5,488 nt of DNA from the NCBI GenBank assembly GCA_050261495.1, contig JBLNDI010000102.1:1-5488 (forward strand), read 5' to 3'. The DNA is from JBMNKL01 sp050261495 (GTDB lineage: Bacteria; Bacillota; Clostridia; Acetivibrionales; DTU013). The notes beneath the pieces are model-generated. The model was not told the DNA's origin. It did not search any database and worked only from the letters and a program-made list of their open reading frames with translations. Below, piece by piece: positions 1 to 5,438 of this stretch. Within the stretch, counting starts at the first letter, position 1. The number at the start of each line of letters is the position of its first letter. The position numbers were made by a program, and so were the translations under genes.

Positions 1-121
1 TACATCAAAACAGGAGCGCCTTCATTTTCCTCTCTCTATGATTTTGATATGGACATTATATCCGTCATCCTTTGGACAGGCAATACCATCAGCTTACTGA
101 CATTTTGCGGCGGCGTAAACA
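1..121. mobile_element. Partial end of an IS21-type insertion sequence (only the terminal ~120 bases are in the window)
   Basis: At base 121 the NYN gene abruptly stops matching its family. Read on the minus strand, the new sequence starts TGTTTACGCCGCCGC, so its terminal dinucleotide is TG (CA on the plus strand), as expected of IS21-family ends. The plus strand carries three spaced motifs, GGACATTAT near 51, GGACAGG near 74 and TGACATTTT near 98. Their shared GACA cores start at 52, 75 and 99, which is 23 and 24 bases apart. IS21 elements are known to carry multiple spaced transposase-binding repeats near their ends. No istA or istB coding sequence is visible because the element continues outside the window, and the target duplication cannot be seen. 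The family assignment is inference from terminal structure and memory of related ends; another IS family or a non-IS rearrangement is possible. Confidence 0.5.
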
Positions 122-548
122 TGATAGCTAAATCATATGCATTATAAAAAGCTTTTGTTAATATCCAAGTAGACATATTTACATCTGTGCCTTTTTCTAT
201 TTTATAATAAGTATTTGGATTAGTAATATCTTTTGGTATTTTGGGATTAACATGGCGAGATACATATTCGCCTTCGATTACTTCAAAATATTTAAAGTTT
301 CTTAATGTACCATTGATCCAGTCGTATGTAGCTTTTAGACTTCTATCTTGCATTAAGAAATCGTCTGGTTTTGGAGCAAAAAAGTATGTCTTTACAAGTC
401 TGCTATTTGGTATTAAGCTAGATAGTTTCTGAGGGAAAATAGTAAAATCTAGATTTGGGGTTTTAGGACGTTTAAGTATGTTGCAATAATAATTAATAGT
501 GGATAGTTGGAAATTAAGATAATCTATGAACACCATTACGCGTACCAT
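36..548 (-). CDS. NYN-domain (PIN-like, LabA/DUF88-type) nuclease, 3'-truncated, with a hybrid tail
   Basis: The protein is probably a metal-dependent RNase-like NYN-domain protein that has lost its C-terminal part. The ATG at 548 is preferred over a TTG at 560 because a GGGGG ribosome-binding stretch sits five bases before it; this gives 170 residues. The N-terminal strand reads VMVFIDYLNF, with the family Asp at residue 9 and Asn at 12. A second motif, KGTDVNMSTWILTKAF, places another acidic residue at about 122. It is followed by NAYDLAI, which in the family leads into a (V/S)GDSDF strand with the third acidic cluster. Here the family pattern ends at residue 142, and about 28 residues of unrelated tail (FTPPQNVSKL...) run to a TAG stop at 36-38. 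Family members are commonly longer than 200 residues. The gene is much more AT-rich than the transporter genes. It is probably a pseudogene; its natural target is unknown. Confidence 0.72.
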   Translation of the reverse strand: MVRVMVFIDYLNFQLSTINYYCNILKRPKTPNLDFTIFPQKLSSLIPNSRLVKTYFFAPKPDDFLMQDRSLKATYDWINGTLRNFKYFEVIEGEYVSRHVNPKIPKDITNPNTYYKIEKGTDVNMSTWILTKAFYNAYDLAIMFTPPQNVSKLMVLPVQRMTDIMSISKS

Positions 549-565
549 AAAAACCCCCAATAAAG

Positions 566-601
566 TTTAAAGAGCACTAGCTATTGCATCGTGCCCTTAA
601 A
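566..601 (-). promoter_or_regulatory. Leader hairpin just upstream of the NYN gene ribosome binding site
   Basis: On the minus strand the arm TTTAAGGGCAC pairs with GTGCTCTTTAAA. There are eight inner pairs, including one G-U, then a single-base bulge and three outer pairs around a 13-base loop. The hairpin lies in the predicted untranslated leader, about seven bases before the GGGGG stretch. No U-tract follows directly, so it is not a convincing terminator. It may shield or stabilise the start region. The pairing is seen; the role is inference. Confidence 0.35.
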
Positions 602-612
602 GAATGTTTATG

Positions 613-642
613 TTTAATTTGGATTTTAACATCCAAATTAAA
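613..642. promoter_or_regulatory. Perfect 12-6-12 inverted repeat, probable operator over the NYN gene promoter
   Basis: TTTAATTTGGAT and ATCCAAATTAAA are perfect reverse complements separated by six bases. On the minus strand the -10 hexamer of the predicted NYN promoter starts in the spacer and runs into the second arm, and the expected transcription start lies near the far end of the dyad. A repressor bound here would block RNA polymerase directly. The arms are weak in G and C and no U-run follows, so a DNA-binding site is more likely than an RNA terminator. The binding protein is not identifiable. Confidence 0.5.
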
Positions 643-651
643 ACTTTTCAA
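623..651 (-). promoter_or_regulatory. Predicted sigma-A promoter for the NYN gene (extended -10)
   Basis: On the minus strand, TTGAAA (651-646; five of six consensus bases) is followed by a 17-base spacer and TAAAAT (628-623; five of six). The spacer ends in TGT, giving a TGn extended -10. The predicted start near 616 leaves a leader of about 67 bases before the ATG at 548. This is the best promoter match between the Gre-like gene and the NYN gene. Confidence 0.55.
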
Positions 652-773
652 CAACTAGATACTTCCATTTTATGCGATATTTCGGTAAGTGTTATTAATT
701 TTTCTTTAAATATCTCCCGATATCACATTTTTAGTTATACCCGTTTTATTATTAAAATAAACATACATCATAA

Positions 774-792
774 TAAATGATAATATCATTTA
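774..792. promoter_or_regulatory. Perfect 9-1-9 palindrome (operator-like) centred on a -10-like hexamer
   Basis: TAAATGATA and TATCATTTA are perfect reverse complements around a single central base at 783. A 9-1-9 dyad is the geometry of Fur-family sites, but the bases do not match the usual TGATAAT-N-ATTATCA core well. On the minus strand the centre reads TGATATTAT, an extended -10-like element, with a poor TTGTGC -35 (807-802) sixteen bases upstream. Together these could be a regulated promoter, yet no gene starts soon downstream. The palindrome is certain; function is inference. Confidence 0.4.
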
Positions 793-810
793 GTACTTGT
801 AGCACAAAAG

Positions 811-850
811 CTATAAAAATTAAACTTTTTTCTTCGCTCAGAAAAAAAGT
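811..850 (-). terminator. Possible weak terminator downstream of the Gre-like gene
   Basis: On the minus strand ACTTTTTTTCT pairs with AGAAAAAAGT (one bulged base) around the six-base loop GAGCGA, and TTTAATTTTTATAG follows. The U-rich tail fits intrinsic termination. The stem is almost entirely A-T and lies about 105 bases past the Gre-like stop codon, so it is weak support. Confidence 0.3.
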
Positions 851-955
851 ATCATAATTCGACAAGTTTTTTCTGTAAAAAAGATGAAATAATTAGACTT
901 TGTATGTCATACTAAATTTCTTTTTTTTATTCGGGAGCATTGACGGCATGGCTCG

Positions 956-1426
956 TCAAGGTACCGGCGCGTACTCGTCGATTGATATCTTCACTATGTC
1001 ATATATTACTTCTCCGCCGGGAGTCTTTATTGAAACCCTGCTGCCGGCAGGCTTTAAAAGCAGTGCCCGTCCTATGGGGGAGAGGCAGGATGCAACGCTC
1101 ATATCGTGAGAGGAGCTGCTTGCCAAGGGAAGCACAATGCGGTAGCTGAAAGCCTCCATATCAGCCATATCCATTACTTCAACCGTAGAGCCTATTATTG
1201 CTATCGGGCAGTGATCCGGCCCGTCCGGTTTCACTTTGACATTTTTCAAATAATTCTTAAGCCCGGCAATGTATTCTCCGAAGAATATCTCGCAATCCGT
1301 GCCTGTTGCGATATTATCGGAATAGAAATCTTTAACGGCCGGTTCCTTTTCCCTCTCTATTAAAGCTATATGGTCGGCAAGGATTTTATACATCCGTTCG
1401 GACAATTCTGTCTTTCGCATTTTCAT
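956..1426 (-). CDS. GreA/GreB-family C-terminal domain protein, small atypical transcript-elongation-like factor
   Basis: The C-terminal half (about residues 73-147 of 156) follows the FKBP-like Gre domain. It has IIGSTVEVMD at its start, then SPIGRALLLKPAGSRVSIKTPGG and a YDIVKI ending, close to the GreA pattern SPLGRALLGK...V.V.TPGG...Y.I..I. Gre factors bind RNA polymerase with this domain and reach into the secondary channel with an N-terminal coiled coil. Here residues 1-65 are helical and charged, but the usual GDLSENAEY tip with its two catalytic acidic residues is not visible. Transcript-cleavage activity is therefore doubtful, and a regulatory or Gfh1-like role is possible. The start is uncertain. 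AGAGG is only three bases before the ATG at 1426 but nine before the in-frame ATG at 1420, which gives 154 residues and better spacing. The gene lies downstream of the efflux operon terminator and is likely a separate unit. Confidence 0.75.
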   Translation of the reverse strand: MKMRKTELSERMYKILADHIALIEREKEPAVKDFYSDNIATGTDCEIFFGEYIAGLKNYLKNVKVKPDGPDHCPIAIIGSTVEVMDMADMEAFSYRIVLPLASSSSHDMSVASCLSPIGRALLLKPAGSRVSIKTPGGEVIYDIVKISIDEYAPVP

Positions 1427-1477
1427 CTTCCTCTCACAAATTACATTCAGCCCGAAATTACATTTATTGGAGATACT

Positions 1478-1521
1478 AAAAAAATATAAAAAGACATTTC
1501 GCGTGGTTTCAACGAAACGCC
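1478..1521 (-). terminator. Intrinsic terminator of the ABC exporter operon
   Basis: On the minus strand GGCGTTTCG pairs with CGAAATGTC (nine pairs, two of them G-U) around an 11-base loop, directly followed by TTTTTATATTTTTTT. It begins about 35 bases after the TGA of the second transporter gene. The stem plus U-tract is a standard intrinsic terminator in the right place and orientation. Confidence 0.7.
1483..1512 (-). promoter_or_regulatory. Predicted promoter of the Gre-like gene, overlapping the upstream terminator
   Basis: On the minus strand TTGAAA (1512-1507) and TATATT (1488-1483) are 18 bases apart, each with five of six consensus bases. The -35 lies in the loop of the efflux operon terminator and the -10 in its U-tract. 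The predicted start near 1476 gives a leader of about 50 bases. The match is reasonable, but the spacer is long and T-rich DNA makes chance matches common. Confidence 0.4.
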
Positions 1522-1555
1522 TTCATATACATGTTAACATAATTGTAAAGGTGTG

Positions 1556-3424
1556 TCAATGGTGGTGACGGTTTCCATTAAGTGGAATGCTGCCATCATG
1601 GTATTGCAGCAGGTAAAGAGAATAGTATATGCCCCTCTTGGCCAGCAATTCCTGGTGATTGCCGGATTCTCTCACCTTGCCCTTGTGCAGCACTACGATA
1701 TTGTCCGCATGCTGCACCGTAGACAACCGGTGCGCTACTACTATTGTGGTGCGGTTTTTTGTGAGCTTGGCCAGGGCGTCCTGTATCAGGGATTCAGTCT
1801 CGGTATCGATATTTGAGGTTGCCTCGTCCAGCAACAGTATGGCAGGGTCAAACGCCAACGCGCGTGCAAATGCGAGAAGTTGTCTCTGGCCTGCGGATAA
1901 GGTTGAACCCCGCTCCGTTATTTCGGTGTCGTATCCAAGAGGAAGCCTGCTGATAAAGCCGTCCGCATTGACGTGTTTTGCCGCTTCCTTTATTTTTTCG
2001 TCGCTGATGCTTTCTTCGTTTAACCGTATATTGTCCTTAAGCTTTCCGCCAAACAGGAAAACATCCTGCAGGACAACCCCTATTATCCTTCTCAGGTCAT
2101 CTTTCCGGATATCCTTTATGTTGATTCCGTCAATAAGAATTTCACCTTTCTGTATTTCATACAACCTGCTCAACAAGCTGATAATCGACGTCTTGCCCGC
2201 GCCGGTGGCGCCCACGATGGCCACTGTACGGCCTGCCGGAGCTTTGAAGCTGACGTCGCGCAGCACCCAGTCATCCTCGTTGTAGGCAAACCATACGTTT
2301 TTAAATTCTATTTCGCCTTTTACTTCTTTTATAACTGTAAAATCCCCGCCTTCGGAATATTTTGCGAATAAATTATCCTTGATGGAATATGTGCCGTTAT
2401 CCTCCTCGGTTGGTGAGTCAAGGATAAGGAATATTCTTTCGGAGGCTGCCATGGAGGACTGAAGGATGTTGTACTTCTCGGCAAAGTCATTAATGGGGAA
2501 AAACAGCATGCCCATATAATTTATAAAAGCATACAGAATGCCGAATTGAAGCGTTCCCTCCATAACGCTTGCGCCGCCGTACCAAATTAACAGGGCGAGG
2601 ATAAAGGAAGACAGCATTTCGATAACCGGGCGGAACAGGCCGAATGTAACGATTTCATCCATGACAGCCTTTTTATACTCTTCCCCGGTTTCATTGAATT
2701 TCCTGTAGTTTTGATCCTCCCTGCCGAACAGCTGGATTATGCGCATTCCGGAAATGTTCTCGGATATTGCTGAATTTATCTTTGCCAGCGCTATCCTGAC
2801 GTTCCTGTATACTTTTCTTATCCTGATCCTGAACAGTATGGTAAGCGCCGCAACAACGGGCATGGCAGCCAGGGTGATCAGGGATAAGGAGGTATTGAGG
2901 CTGAACATGATAATAAACGTGCCGATAAATATGGCAAGGTCCTTCAATAGGGTGACCAGCACATTTGTATACATGTCATTCAGCGTTTCCGTGTCGTTGG
3001 TTACCCGTGTAACAAGCCTGCCGACCGGGTTTTTGTCGAAATATGACAGCGGCATTTTCTGAAGGTGGGAAAAAACCATCTGCCTTATGTTGTATATTAT
3101 TGATTGACCTGCATAGCTTAGTATGTAGATTTGAAGCAAGTTAAAAATGAAACCCGCCGCAATGAGACCCAGGAAATAAAATCCCATCCTGTTAAGCGAT
3201 GCGGCGTCGTTATTTTTAATATACTTATCAATGGTGACGCCTATAAGGTACGGTCTTGCCAGGTCTGCAGCCGTCGAGGCGAAAACCATGATTCCGGCGA
3301 GAAAGAAATAATGCCAGTACTTCGACGCAAACTTCAGCAGCCTTTTCATCAACCGGGAGTCGTATGCCTTTACATCCTGTTCTTCCTCAAGAAAACCGTT
3401 GTTATCGGCATTATTGGCGGCCAA
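1556..3424 (-). CDS. Heterodimeric ABC multidrug-type exporter, subunit with the catalytic Glu (BmrD/YheH-like)
   Basis: This is a half-transporter of 622 residues: a six-helix exporter membrane domain (helices near 38-58, 80-103, 155-175, 178-198, 265-286, 292-318) fused to an ATPase domain from about 370. The intracellular-loop motif GRLVTRVTNDTETL is at 135-148. The ATPase has Walker A GATGAGKTS at 405-413, Q-loop Gln 453, signature LSAGQ at 509-513 (Ala for the usual Gly), Walker B ILLLDE ending in catalytic Glu 534, and switch His 565. With its partner it should export hydrophobic compounds, drugs, lipids or peptides; the substrate cannot be told. The TTG start at 3424 lies one base past the partner's stop and is served by AGGAGGTGG inside the partner's last codons, indicating translational coupling. 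A charged 30-residue linker joins the two domains. The natural C-terminus ends in three His. Confidence 0.93.
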   Translation of the reverse strand: MAANNADNNGFLEEEQDVKAYDSRLMKRLLKFASKYWHYFFLAGIMVFASTAADLARPYLIGVTIDKYIKNNDAASLNRMGFYFLGLIAAGFIFNLLQIYILSYAGQSIIYNIRQMVFSHLQKMPLSYFDKNPVGRLVTRVTNDTETLNDMYTNVLVTLLKDLAIFIGTFIIMFSLNTSLSLITLAAMPVVAALTILFRIRIRKVYRNVRIALAKINSAISENISGMRIIQLFGREDQNYRKFNETGEEYKKAVMDEIVTFGLFRPVIEMLSSFILALLIWYGGASVMEGTLQFGILYAFINYMGMLFFPINDFAEKYNILQSSMAASERIFLILDSPTEEDNGTYSIKDNLFAKYSEGGDFTVIKEVKGEIEFKNVWFAYNEDDWVLRDVSFKAPAGRTVAIVGATGAGKTSIISLLSRLYEIQKGEILIDGINIKDIRKDDLRRIIGVVLQDVFLFGGKLKDNIRLNEESISDEKIKEAAKHVNADGFISRLPLGYDTEITERGSTLSAGQRQLLAFARALAFDPAILLLDEATSNIDTETESLIQDALAKLTKNRTTIVVAHRLSTVQHADNIVVLHKGKVRESGNHQELLAKRGIYYSLYLLQYHDGSIPLNGNRHHH

Positions 3425-3425
3425 G

Positions 3426-5255
3426 CTATTCCACCTCCTCTATCTCGTCGGCAAGCAGCTGGCGTTCATACAAGCCGCGGTAATGGCCGTTCAACTCAAG
3501 CAGTGAGGAATGCGTGCCGCGTTCTATGATCATGCCGTCATCAATAACTATAATTTCGTCGGCGTCCTTAACCGCCGATATCCTATGCGATACGATAATG
3601 CTGGTACGCTGCTTCATCAATTTTTTCAAGTCGTTTAGGATATTCTCCTCGGTTTTTGCATCCACCGCGGACAGGCAGTCGTCGAGTATCAAAATCGACG
3701 GTGCGCCAAGTACCGCCCTCGCAATGGCGACACGCTGCTTCTGGCCTCCCGAAAGCGTGACTCCCCGTTCTCCCACGACAGTTTCATATTTATTCGGGAA
3801 TTCGATGATATCATCATGGAGGCGTGCAATTTTGGCCGCATTCTCAATTTCGTCCATGCTAAAGCCGCGGTAGAAGTCAATATTATTTTTTATAGTATCC
3901 GAGAAAAGGAAGATATCCTGTGGAACACAGGCAATACTGCTTCTTAGCGCCGACAACGGAATATCGTTGATATTTACCCCGCCTATAAACAGCGTGCCGT
4001 CGGGAACCTGGAAAAGCCTGGGGATAAGGTTTACGAGTGTGGATTTGCCGCTGCCGGCACGTCCGATTATTGCAAGGGTTTTGCCTTTTTCAACAGTAAC
4101 GCTGATGTCCTTCAGCGCAGGACGGGCAGCGCCCGGGTATGTAAAGGTCAGGTTTTTGAATTCTATGGCGCCGCCATGAAACGGTTTGTCCCATGCAACG
4201 GCGCTTGCCGGCGTTTCACGCAGGAGCCCGGCGTCACCGGCGCCCGCGGTCGCGGACTCGCCGGACTGTTCTCCTGCTGCATGCCTGTCGGCTATTTCAG
4301 GCTTTTCATCCATTATGGCATTGATTCTCTTCAGCGAAACCGAGCCCCGCTGGAATATGTTTGCAATCCAGCCCAATGCCGTAATCGGCCATATCAGCAT
4401 GCCGAGGTAACTGTTGAATGCAACAAAACCGCCTAAAGTAAGAGTACCTTCAATAACAAGCATTCCGCCGTACCAGATGGCAACAACATAGGAAAGGGAT
4501 GATACCAGCATCACGCTCGGGAACATCATGCTTATGAGCCTGACGAATCTCAAGTTGGCCTGCATGTTGATTTTGTTGACATTTTCAAAACGCTTTATTT
4601 CCTTTTGACCCTGCGCGAATGATTTTACAACCCTGATGCCCGAGAAATTTTCCCTGGCGCACTCCGTCAAGTTTGAAAAAGCCTCTTGCTGCCTTTGTAC
4701 GGTAGATTGCATTATTTTCATGAAATAAAAGATAACCATGGATAAAAAGAAGATCGGCGTGAAGCTTGCCGCTGTTAAATTGAAACCTGCCGTTTTCCAC
4801 ATCATAACCAGGGATACAACCGGGATCATGAAGGAATCTATTGCGAAGATAATGCCCTGTCCCGTGGCCATGGTCACATTATTCATGTCGTTTGTGGCGT
4901 GCGCCATCAGGTCGCCTGTCTTGTGGGTGTTGAAATAGTTTGCCGACAGCTTTTGCAAATGCCTGTAGAAACGGTTTCTGAAGGATAACTCAATTGACCT
5001 TGACACCCCGTACAATGTATACCTGAATAAAAACCTGAATACTGCGATGCCGACTGCTATCAACGCTATGATGACGGCGTATTCCGCCAGCCTGTGACGC
5101 GTGAGGGTTCCGCTTTCAAGCGCGTCAGCGGCGCCTTCCAGCACCTTGGGCATCACAAGCTGCAAAGTGTCTACGCAAAGCAGAAAAAGCACACCCAGTA
5201 TGTACCTGTATTTGTACCTGAGCAATAAATCCTTTATATACCGTAAAACGCCCAA
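3426..5255 (-). CDS. Heterodimeric ABC multidrug-type exporter, subunit with the degenerate catalytic residue (BmrC/YheI-like)
   Basis: First gene of the exporter pair, 609 residues from the chosen TTG. Six membrane helices lie near 18-37, 56-80, 133-153, 159-179, 242-265 and 272-300, with loop motif GDLMAHATNDM at 114-124. The ATPase domain begins near 363: aromatic A-loop Tyr 373, Walker A GRAGSGKST at 398-406, Q-loop Gln 446, VVGERG then canonical LSGGQ at 501-505, Walker B ILILDD with Asp 526 where the catalytic Glu is expected, and switch His 557. This Glu-to-Asp change is typical of one subunit of heterodimeric exporters. Residues about 318-361 are an unusually long Ala/Gly-rich linker. 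The frame is open to a GTG at 5315, with ATGs at 5303 and 5294. TTG 5255 is preferred because GGAG lies eight bases before it, the family normally starts close to the first helix, and the predicted transcript starts near 5312. The start choice is moderately uncertain. Confidence 0.92.
   Translation of the reverse strand: MGVLRYIKDLLLRYKYRYILGVLFLLCVDTLQLVMPKVLEGAADALESGTLTRHRLAEYAVIIALIAVGIAVFRFLFRYTLYGVSRSIELSFRNRFYRHLQKLSANYFNTHKTGDLMAHATNDMNNVTMATGQGIIFAIDSFMIPVVSLVMMWKTAGFNLTAASFTPIFFLSMVIFYFMKIMQSTVQRQQEAFSNLTECARENFSGIRVVKSFAQGQKEIKRFENVNKINMQANLRFVRLISMMFPSVMLVSSLSYVVAIWYGGMLVIEGTLTLGGFVAFNSYLGMLIWPITALGWIANIFQRGSVSLKRINAIMDEKPEIADRHAAGEQSGESATAGAGDAGLLRETPASAVAWDKPFHGGAIEFKNLTFTYPGAARPALKDISVTVEKGKTLAIIGRAGSGKSTLVNLIPRLFQVPDGTLFIGGVNINDIPLSALRSSIACVPQDIFLFSDTIKNNIDFYRGFSMDEIENAAKIARLHDDIIEFPNKYETVVGERGVTLSGGQKQRVAIARAVLGAPSILILDDCLSAVDAKTEENILNDLKKLMKQRTSIIVSHRISAVKDADEIIVIDDGMIIERGTHSSLLELNGHYRGLYERQLLADEIEEVE
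3431..3439 (-). promoter_or_regulatory. Strong ribosome binding site that fixes the TTG start of the second ABC subunit
   Basis: AGGAGGTGG on the minus strand lies within the codons for the C-terminal EEVE of the upstream subunit. The GGAGG core is nine bases before the TTG at 3424, and the upstream TAG stop falls between them. The next in-frame ATG is 25 codons in and lacks comparable support, so TTG is the likely start. Confidence 0.75.
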
Positions 5256-5318
5256 AAATACCACTCCAAAAATCTCTGCCCAACCCGGGTTCATCCGGGG
5301 CATATAATTTCCCACGAA

Positions 5319-5346
5319 ATAATATTATATCATATCTGCCTGTCAA
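5319..5346 (-). promoter_or_regulatory. Predicted sigma-A promoter of the ABC exporter operon
   Basis: On the minus strand a perfect TTGACA (5346-5341) is followed by a 16-base spacer and TATTAT (5324-5319, five of six). A perfect TATAAT also occurs only 11 bases after the -35, too close to be used with it. The predicted start near 5312 falls just after the upstream GTG codon, which argues against that codon as the translation start. Confidence 0.6.
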
Positions 5347-5401
5347 CTTTTATTGCATGGCTGCCTCTGGTATAACCCGAGTTTAACAGTTCAACAGGGT
5401 A

Positions 5402-5438
5402 AAAATCTCCTGTAACCGTTGATATTACAGGAGATTTT
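5402..5438 (-). terminator. Strong 14-bp inverted repeat upstream of the exporter operon; terminator of an upstream gene or an attenuator
   Basis: AAAATCTCCTGTAA and TTACAGGAGATTTT are perfect reverse complements around a nine-base loop. Read on the minus strand, the second arm ends in TTTTT followed by ACCC. This is a good intrinsic terminator, and the flanking A and T runs would also let it work in the plus direction. The most likely role is to end a minus-strand gene lying beyond the right edge. It sits upstream of the predicted operon promoter, so it would regulate the exporter only if a promoter further upstream is used. Confidence 0.65.

Larger units (their letters stand above)
561..955. 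other. AT-rich intergenic region (~395 bases) with two promoter-centred dyads and no convincing gene
   Basis: No open reading frame with a plausible ribosome binding site and family resemblance was found on either strand. The minus strand has only very short open stretches, for example a 21-codon ATG frame at about 769-704 without a Shine-Dalgarno sequence. The region holds the NYN promoter and operator, a second dyad at 774-792, a possible weak terminator at 824-850, and poly-A/T runs. Its composition matches the NYN gene rather than the genes to the right. Confidence 0.6.

Noticed and set aside
1..147. Plus-strand open frame running in from the left edge to a TAA at 145-147
   Set aside because: Its product matches nothing I recognise, it crosses the putative element boundary at 121 into the antisense of the NYN gene, and no start is visible.
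680..769. Short minus-strand open stretches, including a 21-codon ATG frame and an adjacent stretch reading EKLITLTEISHKMEVSS in another frame
   Set aside because: They faintly suggest a decayed helix-turn-helix gene, but they are very short, lack ribosome binding sites and lie in AT-rich DNA where such stretches arise by chance.
940..959. Perfect six-base stem TTGACG/CGTCAA at the stop codon of the Gre-like gene
   Set aside because: The stem is short and the minus strand continues with an A-run, not a U-run, so it is not a credible terminator.
940..1363. Plus-strand open frames opposite the Gre-like gene
   Set aside because: They are antisense shadows with no family resemblance, while the minus frame has a clear Gre domain and ribosome binding site.
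1531..1540. Palindrome ATGTTAACAT after the exporter operon
   Set aside because: Only ten bases, AT-rich and not at a promoter; it may be chance.
1659..2285. Long plus-strand open frame within the second ABC gene
   Set aside because: It is antisense to the conserved ATPase domain and has no recognisable features.
4176..4436. Plus-strand open frames across the GC-rich linker of the first ABC gene
   Set aside because: High GC reduces chance stop codons, and the minus frame is the conserved transporter.
5381..5395. Two GTTnAAC half-sites eight bases apart upstream of the exporter promoter
   Set aside because: They could be a regulator site, but they lie about 35 bases above the -35, are imperfect relative to each other and match no site I can name.
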